DNA of 64,000 bases from an uncultured Lachnospiraceae bacterium (GCA_910585295.1 CAJUDE010000013.1:1-64000), one strand, 5' to 3'; shown: positions 17,568 to 26,110, counted from the stretch's first letter. Notes: generated by a model not told the origin, from the sequence alone. A program made the numbers and translations.

Positions 17568-17581
17568 AAGGAGTGAAACCA

Positions 17582-18097
17582 ATGGCTGAAGCCTTAACCC
17601 AGTATAAGTTAATTGTACTATATATGTTAGATCATGTGGATTTTCCTTTGACCAATACGCAAATTTCCAATTTTATCCTGGAAAAAGAGTACACCACCTA
17701 TTTCACGATACAGCAGGCAATCAGTGAATTGCTCAGCGCAGAGTTAATCCGTGCAGAGTCTACCCATAACAATACTTGCTACTATATTATGCCTGCCGGA
17801 AAAGAGACGCTCTCCTTTTTTCCAGACAAAATATCTATGGCCATCAAAAAAGATGTGCTGACTTATTTTGCTGAGAATAAAATTGAGCTAAAACAGGAAA
17901 TCTCCGTCCTTGCAGATTATTATAAAACCACAGCGCAGCGCTATGCCGTGCGCTGCCGCATACTCGAAAAGGAACGGACTTTAATTGACTTAACGATTGC
18001 GGCGAACACAAAGGAACAGGCAGAGGCAATTTGCTCAAACTGGAAAGAACAGAATGAAGAAGTGTATGGATTTTTGATGGACCTGCTTATAAAATAA
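17582..18097 (+). CDS. DUF4364 family protein
   Basis: ATG 17582 follows AAGGAG (spacing 6). The open frame upstream overlaps the radical SAM gene and is not used. The 171-residue protein starts MAEALTQYKLIVLYMLDHVD, with a predicted winged-helix segment (residues about 10-80, TNTQISNFILEKEYT...QQAISELL) and a second alpha/beta half. DUF4364 proteins occur in Clostridia and look like DNA-binding regulators, but no target is known. It is the last gene of the rightward malic enzyme group. Confidence 0.88.
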   Translation: MAEALTQYKLIVLYMLDHVDFPLTNTQISNFILEKEYTTYFTIQQAISELLSAELIRAESTHNNTCYYIMPAGKETLSFFPDKISMAIKKDVLTYFAENKIELKQEISVLADYYKTTAQRYAVRCRILEKERTLIDLTIAANTKEQAEAICSNWKEQNEEVYGFLMDLLIK

Positions 18098-18114
18098 AAG
18101 CAGCCCTGGCAAAA

Positions 18115-18180
18115 GTTTCTTTTTCCCGCGGGCAATTCGCCAAGCAGCCGCGTTTTGCGGATATTTGGCGAATGCCGCAA
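18115..18180. repeat. Intergenic palindrome (REP-like family), copy 1
   Basis: ATTCGCCAA...TTGGCGAAT encloses a second stem CCGC-GTTTT-GCGG, giving one long hairpin just after DUF4364. The same sequence, diverged (GAGCCAAGCAGCCGCG then GCGGATATTTGGCCAATGCC), recurs inverted at 52806-52880, with a half copy at 52642-52684. A further hairpin GTGTGCC-AGC-GGCACAC lies near 18189-18205. The block is probably a mobile or amplified intergenic repeat that can also act as a terminator. Confidence 0.7.
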
Positions 18181-18225
18181 GAGGCGCTGTGTGCCAGCGG
18201 CACACGTTCAGCACCGACCGAAAAA

Positions 18226-18249
18226 GAAAAAGTGGGCAAGCCCACTTCT
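18226..18249 (-). terminator. Convergent terminator
   Basis: GTGGGC-AA-GCCCAC is flanked by A- and T-rich tracts. On the minus strand it is followed by TTTTTCTTTTTC, right after the stop of the zinc-ribbon gene at 18253. It may also stop rightward transcripts. Confidence 0.7.
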
Positions 18250-18252
18250 TAC

Positions 18253-18672
18253 TCAATCTTCAGAATTTTGTTTCTCCAGGAACCTCATCTTATCCTTTTC
18301 AGAGCCCTCCTGGAATGTACCAAACCCTGCACGTTCCAGATTATACATCTCTCGGTAGCATTTTTGGCAGAGATGCCCAAAAGTAATCGCCACCCCGCAT
18401 TTTTCACAATGGAGGGTATCCAGCCGCTCTTCATCTTCTTTGTACTCAATCCTTCCTTCCACAATCCACCTTTTTACAAGCCTGCGCGGAATGTCAAAGT
18501 GTTCTGCCACCTGATATTCTGTCACATCATTTGCGCGGATATACTCTTTCACCCTAGAAAATAACTGATTCTCTTTGCACATTGGGCATAAATCATCCGT
18601 ATAATCTAATGGAAGGGACCCCCTGCATATTGAGCAAAATTTTAAATTTTCAAATAATGATGCATGTTCCAA
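18253..18672 (-). CDS. Zinc-ribbon / HTH protein (YvyF-like)
   Basis: The 139 residues carry an N-terminal zinc ribbon (FCSICRG near 12, then LCPMCKE near 29), a middle helix-turn-helix-like segment (VTEYQVAEHFDIPRRLVKRWIVEGRIEY) and a C-terminal ribbon (CEKCG then CQKCY). This layout resembles the flagellar-region protein YvyF/TIGR03826, whose role is unclear. No flagellar gene is nearby. Probably a nucleic-acid-binding regulator; the identification is by architecture only. Confidence 0.65.
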   Translation of the reverse strand: MEHASLFENLKFCSICRGSLPLDYTDDLCPMCKENQLFSRVKEYIRANDVTEYQVAEHFDIPRRLVKRWIVEGRIEYKEDEERLDTLHCEKCGVAITFGHLCQKCYREMYNLERAGFGTFQEGSEKDKMRFLEKQNSED

Positions 18673-18687
18673 AAAAACACTCCCTTT

Positions 18688-19329
18688 CTATTTTTTCTTA
18701 ACGCTGTACCCAAAGCTCCCCAGGACTTGGGACAGCCCAAAATACTTTCCATGGGAATATACCATCGGCTCTGCTTTTTCCAGATGGAAAGCCCCCTTTC
18801 CATCCATATAGGCCTCAGATGCATGGACAGATACCACTTCTGCCAAAAACATATGGTGGGAGCCAAGCTCTATGCACTCTGCCACCCTGCATTCAATGTT
18901 CACCGGGCTTTCTCCAATTAACGGCGCAGAAACTTTGGAAGCTTTCTGCCTTGTAAGGCAAAGTTCCTTAAATTTATCTACCTCCCGTCCAGATTTCACC
19001 CCACAATAGTCTGTGGCAAACGCAAGTTCCCGAGTTGTCAGATTGATTACAAATTCCCCCGTCTTTTTTATCATCTGGTAGGAGTGCCTTTCTGGGCGGA
19101 CAGAAATGTAAACCATAGGGGGATTTGTGCAGGTTGTGCCAGTCCATGCCACAGTTATAATATTGTCTCCCCCATTCCCGTCTGCAACCGTCACCATTAC
19201 TGCTGGGACGGGATAGACCATATTTCCTGGCTTCCATTCTTGTTTCGTATACATGGTATTATGTACCGCCTTACTTATGGCTGGTTTCCTTTTCTGGGAA
19301 TGGCTGCTTCGCCTATTCTTTCCTGGCAT
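18688..19329 (-). CDS. Flavin reductase family protein
   Basis: The split-barrel FMN-binding flavin reductase domain spans about residues 35-190: PVPAVMVTVADGNGGDNIITVAWTG, NPPMVYISVRPERHSYQMI, and GEFVINLTT. The protein has 213 residues. The ATG 19329 is one base beyond the stop of the upstream diphosphatase gene and has GGAGAAG in the right place, so coupling is likely; an internal ATG at 19254 is an alternative without the basic leader. Members reduce FMN or carry electrons (flavoredoxin). The partner here is unknown. Confidence 0.85.
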   Translation of the reverse strand: MPGKNRRSSHSQKRKPAISKAVHNTMYTKQEWKPGNMVYPVPAVMVTVADGNGGDNIITVAWTGTTCTNPPMVYISVRPERHSYQMIKKTGEFVINLTTRELAFATDYCGVKSGREVDKFKELCLTRQKASKVSAPLIGESPVNIECRVAECIELGSHHMFLAEVVSVHASEAYMDGKGAFHLEKAEPMVYSHGKYFGLSQVLGSFGYSVKKK

Positions 19330-19330
19330 C

Positions 19331-20986
19331 CTACTTCTCCTGGAGCGCCAGCATCAATGCTGGTATCAATTGTTTTTTCCTGGACACTACCCCTTTTAGC
19401 CAAAGGCTTCCGCCCTTGTCTATTGCATGTCCATGGAATGCGCCTTCTGCAGTCTCTTTCGCAGATTCCCCTACAAAAATAAGTTCTGAACTCTCTTCTA
19501 AAATATTGGTCAGCATCACATAGACCAAATCCAGTTTCCGTTCGCTCTGCACTTGCTTGATATACGGCAGTAATTTTTCCTTTACTTCCTGCAGCTCTTC
19601 ATCGCTCATGGCGTTCAACTGCCCTACGCCAAATTCTGTCTCCCCAGAGGAAAATGTCTTGAAATCCTGGTACAGGATTTCTTCTGGAGTCTTTGCCTTA
19701 AAATTGCTGCCTGCCTGGAACATCCCTTTGGCATGTTCCTCTATCGTAAGCCTGGCAATTTCCGCCAACGCCTCTGCCGCCTGTTTATCTAACTGGGTAC
19801 AGGTAGGGGAACGGAACATCAAAGTGTCCGATATAATGGCGGAGCATAAAAGCCCGGCAATTTCCTGTGGAATTGTTACCCCTTGTTCCTGGTACATCTG
19901 GTAAATAATTGTAGATGTGCAGCCCAACGGCTGGTTACGGAAAAATACTGGTGAGATTGTCTCTAAGCTGCCCAGCCTGTGGTGGTCAATAATTTCCAAA
20001 ATTTCTGCCCCGTCCACGCCGTCAACAGCCTGCGTCTTTTCATTATGGTCTACCAGGATAACCTGCTTACGCTTCATATTCAATAAATTCCTGCGGGAGA
20101 TCATGCCAACATATTTTCCCGTCTCATCTATAATTGGGAAATCGCGGTGGCGCTCCCTGGACATAATCTCCCTTACATCATCCACATATTCTTCTGTCTC
20201 AAATGTAATAAGATGGTCCCTGCGCATAAAATATTTTACTGGCATGCTCTGATTGATCAGCCTTGCCACGGTATACGTGTCATATGGCGTGGTGATAATC
20301 ACGCATCCCCTGTCGTCTGCTAACTTTTGTATTGTTTTAGACACCTTCGCATCCGAACAGACTATGATGCAGCTTGCATTCATCTCAATGGCGCAAAGCT
20401 GCACCTCATAACGGTTCCCCAGAATTACCATATCGTCATCTTCGATATACTCTTCCATCAACTCTGGGCTTTCTGTGGCTGCCACCACCTTGCCCTTCGT
20501 AAAATACCCATGTGGGTTCCCCGTGTGGACTTCCCCTTCCAAAGTCTCAGCAATATTTTTATACTGAGTCCTTGCTTTTGCCAAAATCCGGTTGTCATAC
20601 ACATCCATATAGGAGGTTGCAATGTCCCCAGTGATAATCAACCCCTCTAACAGCCCGTTTTGGTTCGTGATTGGCAAAGTCACCACATTCTGCGCCTTCA
20701 TCGTCTCCCAAGCTGTCTTTAAGGAAATATTGCTGCTGCTTCCTGGCGTTTCACGTATTTCAATGTCCTTCACCTGCGCGCCTACATCCGACACAAATTC
20801 CGGGGAGGGGATCCCAAAATATTCCAGCACATATTTGCTCTCTTCATTGATCTGCCCTGCACGCCTAGCCTCATATTTGCCTTTTCCGGTTTTATTTTTC
20901 AAATCTGCATAAGCAATCGCCGCACAGATAGAATCTGTATCGGGGTTCTTATGCCCAATGACCCACACGCTCTTTTCTTTTTCCAT
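19331..20986 (-). CDS. Manganese-dependent inorganic diphosphatase with CBS-DRTGG regulatory insert
   Basis: Family II pyrophosphatases hydrolyse pyrophosphate to phosphate. The DHH domain begins WVIGHKNPDTDSICAAIAY (residues 8-26) and has LEIIDHHRLG near 335 and a DHHA2 C-terminus. Residues about 70-300 are a regulatory insert with two CBS segments flanking a DRTGG domain, typical of nucleotide-regulated clostridial enzymes; total length 551. Adenine nucleotides control such enzymes. It is coupled to the downstream flavin reductase gene. Confidence 0.92.
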   Translation of the reverse strand: MEKEKSVWVIGHKNPDTDSICAAIAYADLKNKTGKGKYEARRAGQINEESKYVLEYFGIPSPEFVSDVGAQVKDIEIRETPGSSSNISLKTAWETMKAQNVVTLPITNQNGLLEGLIITGDIATSYMDVYDNRILAKARTQYKNIAETLEGEVHTGNPHGYFTKGKVVAATESPELMEEYIEDDDMVILGNRYEVQLCAIEMNASCIIVCSDAKVSKTIQKLADDRGCVIITTPYDTYTVARLINQSMPVKYFMRRDHLITFETEEYVDDVREIMSRERHRDFPIIDETGKYVGMISRRNLLNMKRKQVILVDHNEKTQAVDGVDGAEILEIIDHHRLGSLETISPVFFRNQPLGCTSTIIYQMYQEQGVTIPQEIAGLLCSAIISDTLMFRSPTCTQLDKQAAEALAEIARLTIEEHAKGMFQAGSNFKAKTPEEILYQDFKTFSSGETEFGVGQLNAMSDEELQEVKEKLLPYIKQVQSERKLDLVYVMLTNILEESSELIFVGESAKETAEGAFHGHAIDKGGSLWLKGVVSRKKQLIPALMLALQEK

Positions 20987-21004
20987 TTAATTCCCTCTAA
21001 ATCT

Positions 21005-22591
21005 TTAAAATAACCCCATCAAATGGGCTGCAATCCCTAAAATCCCGGCAAGGTTTGCTACCCCTAAGATAATAGCTGCCCCAAAGCGCCCTTTGATTGC
21101 CTTCATGCTTCTGTCGCCCATCTCTATCTGATCCATTTCCCGCTTTAATTCTTCCACCAAAGCCTGGACATTCCGGTAACATTTTACGTTCTCATTGTGG
21201 ACTTTCTCACTAAGCTCTAACTTCATGGCGTCCAGTTTCTCTAAAATATCCTTTTGGGTAAGTTCTGCGGCCTTCCCTACTTCTATAGTAACATCCTCTA
21301 GTTTTTTTGAAATGTCCTTTTGGGTAAGTTCTGCAACTTTCCCTACTTCTATGTTGACCTTATCCAGCTTCCCAGAAATCTCCCTCTTAGATTCTTCCAC
21401 AGCCCTGGAAATTTCCCCGGCAGTGCCATCTAATTTTCCCATAGACTCCGACAACAAGGCGGACAGCTCTTGTGTCTGGCTGTTGGTTTTGCGTTCCACT
21501 GCATCTGGAAAGTACTGTAATTTCTGGTCTACTGCATTGGAGACATTTTCCATCTGCACATCTATCACAACAGCCATGTCATGCATCTTCTGCCCAACCA
21601 GCCCGGAAATTTCTTTCATGTTCCGTGTAACTGACCCGGACACCTCCTGCATGTTCTGGTTCACTGCCTCTTCCATGCCCTGTACTTTCGCGTCCACTGC
21701 CTCAGATACGCTCTGCATGTTCTGGTTCACTGCCTCTTCCATGCCCTGAACCTTCGCGTCCACTGCCTCAGATACGCTTTGCATATTCTGATCCACGGTA
21801 TTGGCCATATCTTGAACCTTTGCGTCCACGGTCTCGGACACTTGCTGCATGTTCTGGCTTACCATCTCAACCATATTCTGCATATTCCGGCCCACTGTCC
21901 CATTGGCCTCCTGGATATTCTTCCCAAACGCCTCCGTGATGCCCTGTATGTTCTGGTCCACGGTATTGGCCATGTCCTGAACCTTCGTGTCCACGGTATT
22001 AACCATACCCTGAACCTTTGTGTCCACGGTCTCGGACACTTGCTGCATATTCTGGCTTACCACCTCGGCCATATCCTGAACCTTACGGTCCAAGGTCTCG
22101 GACACTTGCTGCATATTCTGGCCAACAGCCTCCTCCATGTTTTTCGCAGCCTGCCCTATCAGGGACTTTTCCTGTTCGGAATTGCTGCCCATTTCCTCGA
22201 CCTGTTTGGAAATCCGTTCGTCCAATATGTTGACTTGGCGGTTGATAACCGTGTCCATTTCCTTCATCTGGGCATCAACCCTGACAATCATGCCCCCGAT
22301 TTGCCTTTGCACTGCCTGCACCAGCAAATCAGCTTCTTTCTGCTGCTCTTCCAGCGCATTCTGGAGCTGCCTTGCCTGTTCTTCCCGTTCCTCCAACACG
22401 CCTTGGAGTTCATCCACTTTATTCTCTTTTGTAACCAGGATATTCTGGAGCTGCTTTGCCTTTTCCCTGAATTCATCAATTTGCTTAAGCAAAAAGTCAT
22501 CCTGCTGCATCCTGCTCAATATCTTTTCCCGTTCTGCCCCCGGATCTTTTGTTCTAGCCTGCTTCGGCAGCTTATCCATAATATTTCCCAT
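21005..22591 (-). CDS. Repeat-rich coiled-coil protein with C-terminal membrane anchor
   Basis: The 528 residues begin after GGGAGG and are almost entirely helical. The first 100 residues are a Lys/Glu coiled coil. Residues about 120-340 contain many units of an 11-residue pattern (such as NQNMQSVSEAVDAKVQGMEEA), reminiscent of apolipoprotein-type amphipathic repeats. The end is a hydrophobic hairpin (AAIILGVANLAGILGIAAHL). It may line a membrane or tether one structure to another. No family name recognised. The gene lies between a small membrane protein and the diphosphatase. Internal DNA repeats (near 21640-21790) could let copy number drift. Confidence 0.7.
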   Translation of the reverse strand: MGNIMDKLPKQARTKDPGAEREKILSRMQQDDFLLKQIDEFREKAKQLQNILVTKENKVDELQGVLEEREEQARQLQNALEEQQKEADLLVQAVQRQIGGMIVRVDAQMKEMDTVINRQVNILDERISKQVEEMGSNSEQEKSLIGQAAKNMEEAVGQNMQQVSETLDRKVQDMAEVVSQNMQQVSETVDTKVQGMVNTVDTKVQDMANTVDQNIQGITEAFGKNIQEANGTVGRNMQNMVEMVSQNMQQVSETVDAKVQDMANTVDQNMQSVSEAVDAKVQGMEEAVNQNMQSVSEAVDAKVQGMEEAVNQNMQEVSGSVTRNMKEISGLVGQKMHDMAVVIDVQMENVSNAVDQKLQYFPDAVERKTNSQTQELSALLSESMGKLDGTAGEISRAVEESKREISGKLDKVNIEVGKVAELTQKDISKKLEDVTIEVGKAAELTQKDILEKLDAMKLELSEKVHNENVKCYRNVQALVEELKREMDQIEMGDRSMKAIKGRFGAAIILGVANLAGILGIAAHLMGLF

Positions 22592-22693
22592 TTTTTCCTC
22601 CCGTATCTTTCATTCCTTTTCTATCCGGCTGTCCCGGCTGCGAATCGCTTTCCACTATTGTAGCATTTCATATTCCCTTTTGCAAGGACAAAG

Positions 22694-23104
22694 CTATGGG
22701 ATCTGATCCTTATATTTTTCATAAAGCCCTTCCAATGTATCCTTGTCTTCCTCTGTAAGCTGGCTTTCCGCCAGCGATTTCAGCCCTTCCACATCCCCTT
22801 TGGCCGCCATTTCTGCCGCCTGTTTCATATTGCTTGGGGAAATATATTTTTCCGCTATGTCTGAGATTGCCTCCACATCCCCTTTATCCATATGGCTTAC
22901 AACCTCTGAAACATCTATTTGCTGGCCGCCTACATTGACAGTCTTCCCAACCTGCCCTTCCAATAATTTCTTGCCAATTTCTACGGCCACCCTTGCCTTG
23001 GCTTCCTGCAGGATAACCCCGCGGTTTAGAAACAGCACGCCCGCCGCCACTGCCAAGGCTGCCGTTATGGCAATCAACGCTGTATGCCTCTTTCTCTTTC
23101 TCAA
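22694..23104 (-). CDS. Small membrane-anchored protein, unknown function
   Basis: The start is probably TTG 23104, nine bases after AGGAGG; the TTG at 23110 is too close. About 136 residues: a basic N-terminus, one transmembrane helix (TALIAITAALAVAAGVLFL) and an acidic extracytoplasmic region with two similar segments (KGDVEAISDIAEKY, KGDVEGLKSLAESQ). It resembles small anchored proteins of Lachnospiraceae with no assigned role. It precedes the coiled-coil gene and may be cotranscribed with it. Confidence 0.6.
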   Translation of the reverse strand: MRKRKRHTALIAITAALAVAAGVLFLNRGVILQEAKARVAVEIGKKLLEGQVGKTVNVGGQQIDVSEVVSHMDKGDVEAISDIAEKYISPSNMKQAAEMAAKGDVEGLKSLAESQLTEEDKDTLEGLYEKYKDQIP

Positions 23105-23230
23105 ACCCAACTACCTCCTATGAATAAAGAATTCTGCTTTGTAGGATTCTCCGCCTGCGGCGAGCCGCTTCCGCGGTATTTTTCTTTTCCGCCGCAGTAC
23201 CCTCGCTTCGCTGGGGCAGACCCTGCGATA

Positions 23231-23342
23231 ATTATTTTTTATTCTATACTAGGAAGGCATTTTCACGCTCTCGTGTGGCAAAGCCTTTCCTATAAAAAAT
23301 AATCCATCCCCCTGCCCTGGGCTTTCGCCCAACACAGAGGGA
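23231..23342 (-). terminator. Hairpin-rich gap with probable terminators
   Basis: The 250-base gap 23105-23354 has no gene that I can support. It contains GC-rich inverted repeats (23154-23210), an imperfect long stem AGGAAGGC...GCCTTTCCT flanked by T- and A-runs (about 23238-23303), and CCCTGGGC-TTTC-GCCCAACACAGAGG (about 23308-23342). The last follows the stop of the 28-codon gene at 23355 and probably ends its transcript. Confidence 0.5.
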
Positions 23343-23354
23343 TGCCTGCATTCC

Positions 23355-23441
23355 TTACTTTGCCACATAATGTTTTGCAAAAAATACGCCTGCCACTGCC
23401 AAAATTGCCAAAATCACAATAAACCTTTTTTTCTTTCGCAT
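23355..23441 (-). CDS. 28-residue membrane peptide
   Basis: Translation from ATG 23441 gives MRKKKRFIVILAILAVAG, then VFFAKHYVAK and a TAA stop. A perfect GGAGGTG lies 8 bases upstream. The product is a five-residue basic cap, one transmembrane helix and a short tail. The strong site, clean stop and following terminator support a real small gene. Function unknown; it could be a regulatory micropeptide or a membrane-active toxin. Confidence 0.5.
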   Translation of the reverse strand: MRKKKRFIVILAILAVAGVFFAKHYVAK

Positions 23442-23531
23442 AGAAAAACACCTCCTAAAATTATACTATGGCAAAACTTCCTATCCATGCCTATCATACC
23501 ATAATTTCAGGAAGCGTATCTTACAACTTTC

Positions 23532-23699
23532 TTAATATTTCATAAAATTTTTGTCTTGCCCCTCTGGGCATCTGTTGCAGCAGCCGCTGCACCCACTGCA
23601 CCCGCCGCTGCACCTGCCTGCCTTTTTGTCCCTGTATATGCTGGCTGCCGCGCTTATGGCAATAGCAAGCACAATTATCCCAACAATAAATGTCCCCAT
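23532..23699 (-). CDS. FeoB-associated Cys-rich membrane protein
   Basis: The correct frame starts at ATG 23699 after GGGAGG and encodes 55 residues: MGTFIVGIIVLAIAISAAAS, then a short basic linker and a cysteine cluster (RCSGGCSGCSGCCNRC). One membrane helix followed by a Cys cluster is the hallmark of the small protein usually found after feoB in ferrous-iron operons; it may bind metal. Here no feoA or feoB is adjacent, so the gene is an orphan. Two metal-repressor-like sites lie just upstream. Confidence 0.85.
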   Translation of the reverse strand: MGTFIVGIIVLAIAISAAASIYRDKKAGRCSGGCSGCSGCCNRCPEGQDKNFMKY

Positions 23700-23720
23700 T
23701 GTAAGCCCTCCCTTTTTTAA

Positions 23721-23758
23721 TGAGAATGAATTTCATTTATAGTTAGTATATACTAACT
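23721..23758 (-). promoter_or_regulatory. Metal-responsive operators: Fur-like box and DtxR-like palindrome
   Basis: TGAGAATGAATTTCA (23721-23735) fits the 7-1-7 Fur pattern with a few mismatches. AGTTAGTATATACTAACT (23741-23758) is a perfect 18-bp palindrome of the kind bound by DtxR/IdeR/MntR regulators. They lie 22-59 bases upstream of the Cys-rich membrane protein, where repressors would block its promoter. Confidence 0.6.
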
Positions 23759-23823
23759 TCATTCAAATGTCAAGTATGGAAATTTCCAATAGCCTGTCAA
23801 ATAACCCACGCAAGGAATGCATC

Positions 23824-23859
23824 AAAAAACCAAGGCATCCTATCAATGCCCTGGTTTTT
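23824..23859 (-). terminator. Terminator after the DUF6033 gene, within a short direct repeat
   Basis: AAAAAACCAAGGCA pairs with TGCCCTGGTTTTT. On the minus strand it ends in TTTTTT, 77 bases after the DUF6033 stop. The loop and right arm (ATCCTATCAATGCCCTGG, 23837-23854) recur at 23904-23921 and continue as a near-repeat up to the stop codon, so this end arose by a local 67-base duplication. Confidence 0.7.
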
Positions 23860-23935
23860 GCCCCTGTATTAAAATCGTGCCAAGTTCTTCATGTCTGGTT
23901 CAAATCCTATCAATGCCCTGGCTCTTGCCCCTATG

Positions 23936-24670
23936 TTAAATAGTATAGTCAAATTGCTGCCCTACCCAAGATTCTTCTTGCGTACGCACAGAATTCCCAT
24001 ACCATTCGCCAATGGTATCATTAATTTTCTTTAAAAGCTCATCCCAGGAAGAGGCCGTGACTGTAACCTCATCTTTTGCGCTGTCACTGTACTTCCCATC
24101 CAGCTTATCCTTGCGTTCCTGCTGTTGAGCCTTCTTCTTATCTTCTCGATTCTTCTCCGCTTTTTCTTCAATGCGTTTCTTCTGGGTTGCAAGGGACTTG
24201 TCAATCACTGCAAAATAAGAAGCTGTCCCATTGTCATTTACTTTCATGCCAAAGGCTTTTACATTGTCTGCATTGCTGCCCAAATCTTGCTTCATCTGCG
24301 CAAACTGCGTGGTCGCGCCGCGCAGCACCTTCTCATATTTCTCACGGTATTGCGCGTCTTCCGCCATCTTCTCTATCTTCTCGTCATCAATCAGGACGAT
24401 CAGGCTTTTATTGCTGCCATATTTGCCGGCGTTCGCCTCTGCCTCTTCCTTCATGTCAGCGCTGACTAAAATAAAGTCCATATTGGAAAATTTCTTCTTT
24501 AACTGGTCATAATATTTCTGGGCTTTTTTGCTTAACTTTGGCTCCCCAATCTCTTTCTGCCCACGGTTCATGGTGACTTTCGTGGAGTCCTTCACCTGGG
24601 CGGCAGCCGCAGACTGCGCCACTGCCTGGGCGGCATATGTGTTTCCTATTCCGTTAGTGTTCATATTCAT
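23936..24670 (-). CDS. DUF6033 family protein
   Basis: The 244-residue protein starts MNMNTNGIGNTYAAQAVAQS, with an Ala/Gln-rich flexible N-terminus without signal peptide. A central alpha/beta part (FSNMDFILVSADMKEEAEAN...SLIVLIDDEKIEKMA) and a Lys/Glu-rich helical tail follow. This matches what I recall as DUF6033, small Lachnospiraceae proteins of unknown role. A second member sits in the cotJC element at 50396-51214. It stands alone with its own terminator. Confidence 0.65.
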   Translation of the reverse strand: MNMNTNGIGNTYAAQAVAQSAAAAQVKDSTKVTMNRGQKEIGEPKLSKKAQKYYDQLKKKFSNMDFILVSADMKEEAEANAGKYGSNKSLIVLIDDEKIEKMAEDAQYREKYEKVLRGATTQFAQMKQDLGSNADNVKAFGMKVNDNGTASYFAVIDKSLATQKKRIEEKAEKNREDKKKAQQQERKDKLDGKYSDSAKDEVTVTASSWDELLKKINDTIGEWYGNSVRTQEESWVGQQFDYTI

Positions 24671-24742
24671 TTCCTCCTTGAAATAAATGGTAAGTCAGTC
24701 ACTATGTATATCGGCTAAATACTGGAAATAGTAATAAAATTT

Positions 24743-25999
24743 CTAAATATCGGGGCAATTTTCCAGAAAATATGCTTCTGCCTCCGCACTCCACAGCCCG
24801 CCGTGCTTTGCCACAATTTCTTTTAAAGCGGCCTCCATTGCCCCCGTCCCAGCAAATTCCCCCACATCTGTGATAGGGTAATTTTTCTGGGAATAAACAA
24901 TCTTCTTGCCTCCAGGAAGTTCTGGCATCTTAAGGATGGACCCACACACATCGTTCAGCCCCATAATATGGGTGGCGATTTTTGCAAGGTTTACCGTTTT
25001 TTTCTCAATGCACGTAACAGCATCCTTCATATCCTCTGTATTGCTGCCGCTGGTGCCAACAAAATGGGTGGCATTATAATGGAGGTTATAGAAATTCATC
25101 CTGGCGGAAAACCCGGCGTCCGCAGGCCCTGCAAAGAAATTCAGGCACCCGTCCACTGCCAGCAAAGCCTCGGCTTTTGTCACCATGTCCTCTTGCGCCA
25201 CCATAAGGAACACATCGTCAAACCCCTGTTTCCCTGGGGTAAGTTCTTTTAACGCATCCACAAAGCTGCTCCCTTTTGGCGTATGCACATAATAAAGCTC
25301 TACGCCATGCGCCCTCGCCTCTTCCGGTGGGTAGAGCTTCTTGCTCCGTTCTAACTTCTCCTCTGTGCTTCCTGTCACGACCAAGAGGGAAGGCTTCTGC
25401 TCCCCATGGATGGCATAATCAATGGCGAGGGAACCCATAGGCCCAGTCCCGCCTAAGATTGCCATCGCCCCATGCCTTTTAATCCCCATGGCATGGCCAT
25501 AGCCGTTCCTGTCCTGCAGGTGGAAATTTGCCTTAAAGCCTGCAATCACACAGGACAGAGGCTCCACAAGGGCGCCCTCAAAAAAGCTTTCCCCTTGATA
25601 GGGGAGCAGGCACCCTTTTTCAATCGCCTCATTCATAATAACTACTTTGGTTGCTTCCCCGCCTACATAAGGGAAGGAATACCCAAGGGAAAATGTGTCG
25701 GCGCGCCCAAGGTTGGGCTGGGCCACAAACTTATCCCCTGGCTTGTAAAGGTGCCTCCATTTTTTTCCAACTGCCTCAATGACCCCGCAAAATTCATGCC
25801 CCATCACCACAGGGTTCTCTGCTAAATTGTCTGGAAGTTTTTTATGCTTTGCGCCCTGGTTTGCCACTTTGTAGGTTGACATGCATAAGCTGTCTGTGAC
25901 AATCCTTGCCTGTATTTCGTCCTCCCCAAGCTCTGGAAGCTCAAACTCTTCCAGCCTTAAATCCTTCACCCCATAAATCCTTACTGCTTTTGTTTTCAA
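24743..25999 (-). CDS. Zinc-binding medium-chain dehydrogenase (SorE-like)
   Basis: The start is taken at TTG 25999 (KTKAVRIYGVKDLRLEEF) after GGAAGGGA; the longer frame to 26056 lacks a site. The 418 residues show the MDR fold: catalytic-zinc region with SLCMSTYK near 38 and VVMGHEFCGVIEAVGKKW near 65, and an NAD(P) site GGTGPMGSLAID near 195. The four-Cys structural-zinc loop is absent. The long form with these features resembles L-sorbose-1-phosphate reductase (SorE) and related sugar dehydrogenases. No sugar-uptake gene is adjacent, so the substrate is unknown. Confidence 0.8.
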   Translation of the reverse strand: MKTKAVRIYGVKDLRLEEFELPELGEDEIQARIVTDSLCMSTYKVANQGAKHKKLPDNLAENPVVMGHEFCGVIEAVGKKWRHLYKPGDKFVAQPNLGRADTFSLGYSFPYVGGEATKVVIMNEAIEKGCLLPYQGESFFEGALVEPLSCVIAGFKANFHLQDRNGYGHAMGIKRHGAMAILGGTGPMGSLAIDYAIHGEQKPSLLVVTGSTEEKLERSKKLYPPEEARAHGVELYYVHTPKGSSFVDALKELTPGKQGFDDVFLMVAQEDMVTKAEALLAVDGCLNFFAGPADAGFSARMNFYNLHYNATHFVGTSGSNTEDMKDAVTCIEKKTVNLAKIATHIMGLNDVCGSILKMPELPGGKKIVYSQKNYPITDVGEFAGTGAMEAALKEIVAKHGGLWSAEAEAYFLENCPDI

Positions 26000-26110
26000 A
26001 AGGCATCCCTTCCTTTCTCTCGTAAGCCAAATACCCCGCAGCTTGCTGCGGGGCATAGCCTAGTTTGTTCTTTTGGCCCCAAAGGGCTGGGTAGTTTCCC
26101 CTGTAAAACC

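Noticed and set aside
21779..22663. 294-codon plus-strand frame opposite the coiled-coil gene
   Set aside because: Antisense of repeat DNA; His/Leu-rich repetitive translation without a ribosome-binding site.
23521..23736. 71-codon frame covering the FeoB-associated region
   Set aside because: A different frame (23532-23699) has a better start and encodes the recognisable Cys-rich membrane protein.
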